This document shows positions 1 to 4,253 of a stretch of 5,456 nucleotides of DNA, piece after piece; within the stretch, counting starts at the first letter, position 1, and every line of letters begins with the position of its first letter. The position numbers and the translations under genes are program-made. The stretch is from NCBI GenBank assembly GCA_035720425.1, contig DASTOB010000123.1:1-5456 (forward strand). Direction: 5' to 3'. A model generated the notes under the pieces. The model was given only the letters and a program-made list of their open reading frames with translations. It did no database searches and was not told where the DNA came from. The stretch is from DASTOB01 sp035720425 (GTDB lineage Bacteria; Chloroflexota; Limnocylindria; Limnocylindrales; CSP1-4).

Positions 1-118
1 CCCGTCGCTCGCCCCCGTCGCCTACCCCCGTCGTCGCCCGTCGCCTAACCCGTCGGCTACCCCCGTCATCGCCCCGTCGTCGGCCCAAGTGTCGCCCCGT
101 CGTCGCCCCACGAGGCTG
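1..118. repeat. Degenerate CCCGTC short tandem array
   Basis: CCCGTC occurs eight times, starting at 1, 14, 27, 37, 49, 62, 73 and 96, usually followed by G and a variable tail such as CTCGC, CCTAC or TCGC. Most spacings are 10-13 bases and the last is 23. The copies are degenerate and directly repeated. The array probably continues left of the window, because it is already in progress at base 1. This could be slippage-generated filler or a cluster of protein binding sites; the sequence does not decide. Confidence 0.7.
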
Positions 119-120
119 CC

Positions 121-396
121 GTTTCGTCACCTGCTCACCCGGTGCGCGTTCGTCACGTGACGAAACGATGAGGGTCGCCGCAGCGCCGTCGTCCACGCTC
201 GCGAGGCCGGGCTCGGCGTGGCTCAAATCGTCGGATGCTCACCGGGTGAGCGCGCAACGGGTCGATCGCGCCGAATTGCGCATGGGGTGAGCAAACGACG
301 ACACGTCGCCTCGAGGCGCGCACCGGGTGCGTCAGGTGACGAAACACGGCCGATCCGGCGTGACGAACGCTCACCCCGTGAGCGAGTGACGATTTC
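121..396. repeat. Cluster of palindromic GTGACGAAAC and GCTCACC-type motifs
   Basis: Two short motif families alternate here in both orientations. GTGACGA(AAC) occurs six times: reversed at 121-130 and 149-156, forward at 157-166, 336-345, 360-367 and 386-392. Positions 149-164 form a perfect 16-base palindrome, TTCGTCACGTGACGAA. The second family is near-palindromic GCTCACCSGGTGAGC: 133-146, 237-251 (palindrome with a one-base centre), 284-292 (half, reversed), a half near 321-331, and 369-383. Larger blocks are also inverted: 121-148 matches the reverse complement of 317-345 closely, and 225-252 matches the reverse complement of 368-395 at about 23 of 28 positions. The layout suggests either a repetitive extragenic element or operator-like sites. 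Confidence 0.7.
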
Positions 397-511
397 GCCT
401 CGGGCGAGAGCGAGGGCGAGAGGGAGAGCGGCAGGCAAGGACGGGGGGCGCGCGGTCGGGCCACGAGCGAGTCAGGGAAGAGAGCGGGCGGGTGTCGAGC
501 CGGCGGGGCGG

Positions 512-559
512 GCGCTCATCTCGGTGCGCGCTCATCTCGGTGCGCGCTCAGCTCCGTGA
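512..559. repeat. Three 16-base tandem copies
   Basis: The unit GCGCTCATCTCGGTGC occurs exactly at 512-527 and 528-543. A third, diverged copy (GCGCTCAGCTCCGTGA) follows at 544-559. It lies just before the left arm of the inverted-repeat element. The unit length is not a multiple of three and no gene covers it, so a protein-coding origin is unlikely. Replication slippage is the simplest source. Confidence 0.8.
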
Positions 560-576
560 GCACGCCGACCGCCGGA

Positions 577-764
577 CTCCTTGCCAAATTGTCGTCGGGT
601 GACCGATGGTCGGGGCGCATAGCGCTCCAGGGATCGGATCCCGCGCCTGCCTCGCACGGGCAACGCTCGCCTCGGTCGCTCACGTCTGCCAGAGCCGCTT
701 CCCCGTGACCAGATGGCAGGCGCGGCGCCGTCCAACTGTCACCCGACGACGATTTGGCAAAGAG
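577..764. repeat. 188-base element with 27-base inverted arms
   Basis: The left arm (577-603, CTCCTTGCCAAATTGTCG followed by TCGGGTGAC) and the right arm (738-764, read in reverse complement) match at 25 of 27 positions. They enclose about 134 bases. The interior contains no gene but repeats GTGACCGATGG (598-608) and GTGACCAGATGG (706-717). Terminal inverted repeats around a short non-coding core resemble a miniature non-autonomous transposable element. However, I see no duplicated target site in the flanks (CCGCCGGA on the left, CATGTGTC on the right). A large stem-loop RNA or paired binding sites for one regulator are alternatives. Confidence 0.65.
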
Positions 765-791
765 CATGTGTCGGGAGTGCCCTGCCGAGCC

Positions 792-809
792 CGGCGGAGC
801 ACTCCGCCG
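792..809 (-). terminator. Candidate GC-rich hairpin downstream of trpS
   Basis: CGGCGGAG and CTCCGCCG form a perfect 8-base-pair inverted repeat with a two-base centre; in RNA the innermost pairs would open to give a normal loop. It lies about 52 bases beyond the trpS stop codon, where a terminator would be expected. There is no run of T after it on the minus strand, so it is not a classical intrinsic terminator. It could act as a U-less terminator or as a 3'-end stabilising hairpin. At this GC content, chance hairpins are common. Confidence 0.3.
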
Positions 810-860
810 AGCCCAGCGGAGCCGAACCGCCACCGCGCGAGGGCGGCCGCGCCCAGACCC

Positions 861-1835
861 CTACCGCAGGCCCATTCGCTCGTGCACCTCGGCCATCGTC
901 GCCGCCGCGATCGGGCGCAGCCGATCGGCTCCCGCCTCGAGCACCCCGTCGACCTCGGCCGGGTGCGCCATCAGGTACAGGTAGCGCTCCCGCGCCGGCG
1001 CGTAGTGAGCCACGATTCGGTCGGCCAGCAGCCGCTTCATGTCGACGCACCCCGTTCGAGCCGTCCGCTCGCCGTCCCACAGCGAGAGGTAGTCGTCGCC
1101 GAAGAACCGCTGCAACTGGCACACGTTGCACACCTCCGGCCGACCCGGATCGGTGCGCAGGATCCGCTGCGTGTCGGTCACCATCGACATGACCTGGCGT
1201 CGGATCACGTCCGGCTCGGCCAGGATCTCGATCGTGTTCCCGACCGACTTCGACATCTTTCGGACGCCGTCGGTCCCGAGCACCACGGGCGCCTCGGTGA
1301 ACACGGCCTGCGGCTCCGGGAACGTCTCGCCGTAGCGCGCGTTGAACGCGCGGACGATCTCGCGCGACAGCTCGAGGTGTGCCGCCTGGTCCTTGCCGAC
1401 CGGAACCGCGACTGCCTTGTAGATGACGATGTCGGCCGCCTGGAGGATCGGGTAGGTGAGCAGGCCGTGGTTCACGTCGTCCGGCTGGAGCTGCTTCTTC
1501 TCCTTGTACGTCGGCGTGCGCTCAACCCACGACACCGGCGTCACCGTCGCGAGCAGCCAGGCGAGCTCGGTGTGCTCCGGCCGATGCGACTGGACGAACA
1601 GCGTGCAGCGCTCCGGATCGAGCCCCAGGGCGAGCAGCGACGCCGCCATCTCTCGCACGCCACGCCGCAGCGTCTCCGCGTCGTGGACCGACGTCAGGGC
1701 GTGGTAGTCGACGATGCAGTAGATCGCCTCGTACTCGTCCTGGAGTCGGACGTAGTTGCGGATCGCGCCGAGGTCGTTGCCGAGGTGGACGATCCCCGAC
1801 GGCTGGATGCCGCTGAACGTCCGCTGGCGGTTCAT
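861..1835 (-). CDS. trpS: Tryptophanyl-tRNA synthetase (TrpRS)
   Basis: This gene encodes a 324-residue cytoplasmic class Ic aminoacyl-tRNA synthetase, which activates tryptophan with ATP and charges tRNA-Trp. The length is normal for bacterial TrpRS. The HIGH-type motif is PSGIVHLGN (12-20) in the Rossmann fold. The tryptophan-pocket segment GLLTYPILQAADI (124-136) includes the usual Asp, followed by PVGKDQ (145-150). The second ATP-binding loop is an intact KMSKS (193-197). The C-terminal helical domain carries CNVC (236-239) and GCVDMK (262-267), discussed as a possible degraded Fe-S ligand set. The ATG at 1835 was chosen because MNRQRTFSGIQPSG is the typical start; the same frame stays open for 300 more codons, but those translate to low-complexity Arg/Ser/Ala. 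No Shine-Dalgarno precedes the start; instead its ATG overlaps the TGA of a 9-codon upstream ORF. The stop is TAG. Confidence 0.97.
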   Translation of the reverse strand: MNRQRTFSGIQPSGIVHLGNDLGAIRNYVRLQDEYEAIYCIVDYHALTSVHDAETLRRGVREMAASLLALGLDPERCTLFVQSHRPEHTELAWLLATVTPVSWVERTPTYKEKKQLQPDDVNHGLLTYPILQAADIVIYKAVAVPVGKDQAAHLELSREIVRAFNARYGETFPEPQAVFTEAPVVLGTDGVRKMSKSVGNTIEILAEPDVIRRQVMSMVTDTQRILRTDPGRPEVCNVCQLQRFFGDDYLSLWDGERTARTGCVDMKRLLADRIVAHYAPARERYLYLMAHPAEVDGVLEAGADRLRPIAAATMAEVHERMGLR

Positions 1836-1861
1836 CGGCTGGGCGTGCGCTGGCGGGTCAT
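1832..1861 (-). CDS. Candidate 9-codon leaderless upstream ORF of trpS
   Basis: The ATG at 1861 opens a mini-ORF encoding MTRQRTPSR. Its TGA stop (1834-1832) overlaps the trpS start codon as ATGA. The ATG lies 8 bases after a TACACT -10-like hexamer, so the transcript may begin at or next to it. It contains no Trp codon, so a tryptophan-attenuation leader is not indicated. A ribosome finishing here would stop directly on the trpS ATG, which could explain how a gene without a Shine-Dalgarno sequence is initiated. The same arrangement, with identical codon count and distance, precedes hom. Translation is inferred; nothing in the sequence proves it. Confidence 0.45.
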   Translation of the reverse strand: MTRQRTPSR

Positions 1862-1869
1862 GGTCGGCG

Positions 1870-1892
1870 AGTGTAGCGGAGCCCGAATGGCG
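1870..1892 (-). promoter_or_regulatory. Putative trpS promoter, shared block with hom
   Basis: On the minus strand this block contains TCGGGCTCCGCTAC (1886-1873) and continues to the -10-like hexamer TACACT (1875-1870). Together with a further CGCC at its left, 18 of 20 bases match the block in front of hom at 2884-2903. An ATG follows after 8 bases. No -35 resembling TTGACA is visible at the usual spacing, and the conservation lies in what would be the spacer. The block may therefore include an operator or an unusual sigma-factor element. Confidence 0.55.
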
Positions 1893-1918
1893 TCGGGCGC
1901 GAACGTGCCACGGCCGCA

Positions 1919-2015
1919 CCGAACGCGCCCGGGCCGACCGAACGCCGCCTGGCCGAACCGAACGCCGCCTGGCCGAACCGAACGCGCCCCGGCCGACGAG
2001 ACGCCCCCGGCCGAA
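1919..2015. repeat. 19-20 base tandem repeat between the divergent genes
   Basis: Five consecutive units of the form CCGAACGCCGCCTGGCCGAA occupy 1919-1937, 1938-1957, 1958-1977, 1978-1996 and 1997-2015. The second and third units are identical; the others differ by a few bases or a one-base deletion. A further partial copy appears near 2027-2040. The array lies between the trpS promoter and the start of the VIT1-like gene. Mixed unit lengths of 19 and 20 shift the reading frame, which argues against a coding role. Confidence 0.8.
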
Positions 2016-2097
2016 TAGCAACTTCGGGCCGAACGCCCCGCCGCGGAGGTCCGTCCGACCCTTCGGCGGAAGCCGCCTCCGGCTCGACGATCGGCGC

Positions 2098-2829
2098 GTG
2101 GAGACCGTCGACGTCGCCCTGATCGGGCACGCCCCGACCAGCGGCGACTCACGCGCTCGCGCCGCAGCCCTCGTGCGCGACGTCATCCTCGGCGGCCAGG
2201 ACGGGCTCGTGAACGTGCTCGGGCTCGTGCTCGGGATGGCCGTCGCGACCGGCGATACCCGGCTCGTCGTGACGGCCGGGCTGGCCGCCCTGCTGGCCGA
2301 GTCGATCGCCATGGCCGGCGTCGCGTTCACGGCGAGCGGCGCCGAGCGCCAGCTCGCCCGAACGACCGGCGCGGCGCTCGACCGGGCCCACCGGGAACGG
2401 AGCCGAGCCCGGGCCGCGGCACTGCGCCGCCGATTGATCGCGGATGGGCGACCGACCGAGGTCGTGGCCCTCGTGTCCCGCGAGGTGGACGAGGAGTCCC
2501 GTGCCTGGGCCGCCGAGCTCGAGGTCACGCGCCAGGCGCTCGCCCCGGCGCGAGAGACGCGCCCGATCCGCGCCGCCGTCGTGGTCGGCCTGTCGACCGC
2601 GGTCGGGTCGGCCGTCCCGATCGTCCCGTTCCTCGTCCTGCCGATCGCCGTCGCCCCGATCGTCGCGCTCGCCGCCGGGGCGACGGTCCTCGCCGTGGCG
2701 GGAATCCAGCGTGCCGTGCTGACCGGAGGCGACATCCGGCGGGCGGCGACGGAGATGGTCGCGATCGGCCTCGTGTCCGCCTTCGCCGGCTACCTCGTCG
2801 GCCAGGTCCTCCAGGCCCCCGCCGGCTGA
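2098..2829 (+). CDS. VIT1/CCC1-family membrane protein (putative Fe/Mn transporter)
   Basis: With a GTG start at 2098 the product is 243 residues, close to the usual VIT1/CCC1 length. The family exports or sequesters Fe(II) or Mn(II) across membranes. Seen here: the signature VRDVILGGQDGLVNVLGLVL (26-45) at the first membrane helix, with the conserved Asp (35); a second helix around 54-80 (GLAALLAESIAMAG); a hydrophilic, acidic/basic helical stretch at 82-155 with Glu/Asp clusters such as REVDEESRAWAAELE, where family members bind metal; and three further hydrophobic segments near 157-180, 182-206 and 218-238. The frame is open back to 1756, but the earlier part overlaps trpS and the tandem repeat and is low complexity. 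The GTG start has no clear Shine-Dalgarno, so it is tentative. The substrate cannot be read from sequence. The gene lies divergent from trpS and upstream of hom, with no evident functional link. Confidence 0.85.
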   Translation: METVDVALIGHAPTSGDSRARAAALVRDVILGGQDGLVNVLGLVLGMAVATGDTRLVVTAGLAALLAESIAMAGVAFTASGAERQLARTTGAALDRAHRERSRARAAALRRRLIADGRPTEVVALVSREVDEESRAWAAELEVTRQALAPARETRPIRAAVVVGLSTAVGSAVPIVPFLVLPIAVAPIVALAAGATVLAVAGIQRAVLTGGDIRRAATEMVAIGLVSAFAGYLVGQVLQAPAG

Positions 2830-2883
2830 GCATTCGGCCACGCCCCGGCTGTCGGCCCTCCGCCGGCATCGGTCGGCATCAGT

Positions 2884-2906
2884 CGCCCATCGGGCTCCGC
2901 TACCAT
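2884..2906 (+). promoter_or_regulatory. Putative hom-thrC promoter, shared block with trpS
   Basis: The segment contains TCGGGCTCCGCTAC (2890-2903), the same 14 bases as upstream of trpS, preceded by CGCC at 2884-2887. It ends in a -10-like TACCAT (2901-2906). The next ATG (2914) is 7 bases further on, where transcription would be expected to begin. No convincing -35 hexamer is seen. The 84-base gap after the VIT1-like gene and this block suggest that hom has its own promoter rather than being read only from the upstream gene. Confidence 0.55.
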
Positions 2907-2913
2907 TCGGCCG

Positions 2914-2943
2914 ATGCGCCGCCCCGCCCGAGCCACGGCATGA
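2914..2943 (+). CDS. Candidate 9-codon leaderless upstream ORF of hom
   Basis: The ATG at 2914 opens a mini-ORF encoding MRRPARATA. Its TGA stop (2941-2943) overlaps the hom ATG (2940-2942) as ATGA. The ATG follows a TACCAT hexamer by 7 bases, compatible with a leaderless mRNA. The ORF contains one Thr codon (the eighth) and no run of Thr, Ile or Met codons, so it does not look like the classical threonine attenuator peptide. It matches the trpS mini-ORF in length, position, promoter block and overlap. This is an inferred ORF without direct evidence of translation. Confidence 0.45.
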   Translation: MRRPARATA

Positions 2944-4253
2944 GTCACGCGCCCCTGCGCGTGGCGGTCCTCGGCGCGGGCACCGTCGGTCGCGAGGTCG
3001 TCCGCGGGCTCGTCGGCCGATCGGAGTTCGAGCTCGTCGGCGTGGCCGTGCGCGATCTTGATCGGGCGCGCCGCGCCGGGCTGCCCGGCGACCTGCCAGC
3101 CGACCTACTGACCGACGCCCCCGCCCACCTCGTCGCCGCGCCCGACACGGACGTCATCGTCGAGCTCATGGGCGGAGACGAGCCGTCCCACACGCTCATT
3201 GCCGCCGCGCTCGGGGCGGGCAAGGCCGTCGTGACCGCGAACAAGCACGTCGTCGCCCACCACGGCGCGTCGCTCGAGGCCATCGCGCGGCGGACCGGCG
3301 CGTCGCTCCGCTTCGAGGCGGCGGTGGGCGGCGGCATCCCCGTGCTCGGTCCGCTCGCGGCCGATCTCGCCGCCAACCGGATCACGCGCGTGCGCGGCAT
3401 CGTGAACGGGACGACGAACCATATCCTGAGCGCGATGGCGACCGACGGGCAGTCCTACGAGGCCGCGCTGCGCGACGCGCAAGCGCATGGCTACGCCGAG
3501 GCCGACCCGGCCGGCGACGTCGAGGGCCACGACGCGGTGAACAAGCTCGTCATCCTCGCCCGGCTCGCCTTCGGCGGCTGGGCGGAACCGGGCTGGGTCG
3601 TGGGCCGGCCGCCGACCGTGCGTGGGGCCGATGCTGGCGGGTTGGGGATCACCGGGGTGACGGCCGACGAGGTGACGGGGGCCGCGGCGGTCGGGTGCTC
3701 GTTGCGGCTCATTGCGCGGGCGGAACTTGGCTCGTCGCGCGGCCGCGGGCGCGGTTCCGAAGGCGGTCGGTCGATCGCCCTGTCGGTCGTTCCGTCGGCC
3801 GTGCCGTCTGCCTCGCCGCTCGGCGCCACGTCGGGCGTCCGAAACCGGATCGAGGTCGACGGCGAGCCGGTCGGGTCGGTGGGTTTCGACGGGCCGGGCG
3901 CCGGCGGGGCGGCGACGTCGAGCGCGGTGATCGGCGACCTGCTGGCAATTGCGCGCGGCGGCGGTTCGACGTGGGCGGGGCTGCCGGCGGCGCGGTCGGT
4001 CGATCGGTCCGATGTTCGAGGTGGCTTCGACGGGCCTCGATCGTGGTTCCTCGTCGTGCCCGGAGCCCGAAGCGGCGCTGCGTCCGCCGGGGCGGGGCGG
4101 CCGATCGGGGGCGGGCTGGCGGAGCAGTCGGCCGAAGTCGGGGGCGGGCTGGCGGTCCGAACGCGGCCGATGACGCTCGAGGCGCTGCGGCGGAAGGTCG
4201 GTCCGCTCCTGGCCGACGGCGCCGATGCGACGTGCTACCCGGTGGACGCATGA
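2940..4253 (+). CDS. hom: Homoserine dehydrogenase
   Basis: The 437-residue enzyme reduces L-aspartate-4-semialdehyde to L-homoserine with NAD(P)H, at the branch to threonine and methionine. The N-terminal Rossmann domain has the nucleotide loop LGAGTVG (11-17). It is followed by VVTANKHVVA (97-106), FEAAVGGGIPVLGPL (125-139), GIVNGTTNHIL (153-163) and the catalytic segment GYAEADPAGDVEGHDAVNK (184-202), with its conserved Glu, Asp and Lys. Residues 278-337 match the usual closing part of the catalytic fold (PGAGG..TSSAVIGDLL-like). Residues 264-292 are an Arg/Gly/Ser-rich loop. The last roughly 95 residues do not resemble the ACT domain that often ends bacterial Hom; they end in RPMTLEALRRKVGPLLADGA and YPVDA. 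The ATG start overlaps a mini-ORF stop and has no Shine-Dalgarno. The stop overlaps the thrC ATG as ATGA, indicating a coupled threonine operon. Confidence 0.95.
   Translation: MSHAPLRVAVLGAGTVGREVVRGLVGRSEFELVGVAVRDLDRARRAGLPGDLPADLLTDAPAHLVAAPDTDVIVELMGGDEPSHTLIAAALGAGKAVVTANKHVVAHHGASLEAIARRTGASLRFEAAVGGGIPVLGPLAADLAANRITRVRGIVNGTTNHILSAMATDGQSYEAALRDAQAHGYAEADPAGDVEGHDAVNKLVILARLAFGGWAEPGWVVGRPPTVRGADAGGLGITGVTADEVTGAAAVGCSLRLIARAELGSSRGRGRGSEGGRSIALSVVPSAVPSASPLGATSGVRNRIEVDGEPVGSVGFDGPGAGGAATSSAVIGDLLAIARGGGSTWAGLPAARSVDRSDVRGGFDGPRSWFLVVPGARSGAASAGAGRPIGGGLAEQSAEVGGGLAVRTRPMTLEALRRKVGPLLADGADATCYPVDA
4105..4155 (+). repeat. In-frame 33-base duplication in the hom 3' end
   Basis: The 18 bases TCGGGGGCGGGCTGGCGG occur at 4105-4122 and again at 4138-4155. 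The 33-base offset is exactly eleven codons. The duplicated stretch encodes GGGLA twice, in GGGLAEQSAEVGGGLAV (residues 390-406). It sits in the non-ACT C-terminal region of Hom and suggests recent slippage-type growth of a tolerated linker. Confidence 0.8.

Larger units (their letters stand above)
1..860. other. Gene-free, repeat-rich region downstream of trpS
   Basis: I see no credible gene in this stretch. Several frames stay open, but only because stop codons are rare at this GC content. Their translations are Arg/Ala/Pro-rich strings without domain-like hydrophobic patterning, and frames on both strands are open together. The stretch lies beyond the 3' end of the leftward trpS gene and holds four distinct repeat structures, annotated separately. 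Between them is a purine-rich tract around 402-430, with GGGCGAGAG repeated at 402-410 and 414-422. No tRNA, rRNA or CRISPR structure was recognised. The density of palindromes and tandem copies is far greater than elsewhere in the window, as in accessory or regulatory intergenic DNA. Confidence 0.7.

Noticed and set aside
1..118. CRISPR array
   Set aside because: Repeats are only about 6-10 bases with no unique spacers of constant length and no cas gene nearby.
1832..1861. Tryptophan attenuator or T-box leader for trpS
   Set aside because: The mini-ORF has no Trp codon, and the space between the presumed transcription start and the gene is far too short for a T-box or antiterminator fold.
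606..2018. A 470-residue plus-strand reading frame
   Set aside because: It is mostly antisense to trpS, rich in Arg/His/Val-Asp patterns typical of an antisense shadow of a GC-rich gene, and shows no domain.
2065..2077. Hairpin GGCGG-AAG-CCGCC before the VIT1-like gene as a terminator or riboswitch
   Set aside because: It has only five pairs and no T-run, and such stems arise by chance at this GC content. The GGAGGT at 2045-2050 has no start codon at ribosome-binding distance.
1756..2097. Upstream ATG start for the VIT1-like protein
   Set aside because: The added 114 residues overlap trpS and translate the tandem repeat; similarity to the family begins only after the GTG at 2098.
861..2735. 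A 624-residue minus-strand reading frame that includes TrpRS
   Set aside because: Only the last 324 residues are TrpRS. The first 300 are Arg/Ser/Ala low complexity, run antisense to the VIT1-like gene, and would give a protein about twice the family length.
3949..4173. Possible frameshift in the Hom C-terminus
   Set aside because: The alternative frames give Arg-rich strings with no ACT-like pattern, while the annotated frame ends in an ordered-looking segment and an exact ATGA overlap with thrC.
3695..4249. Upstream ATG start for threonine synthase
   Set aside because: This would overlap most of the 3' half of hom and add an Arg-rich string. The ATG at 4250 overlapping the hom stop gives a normal-sized enzyme.
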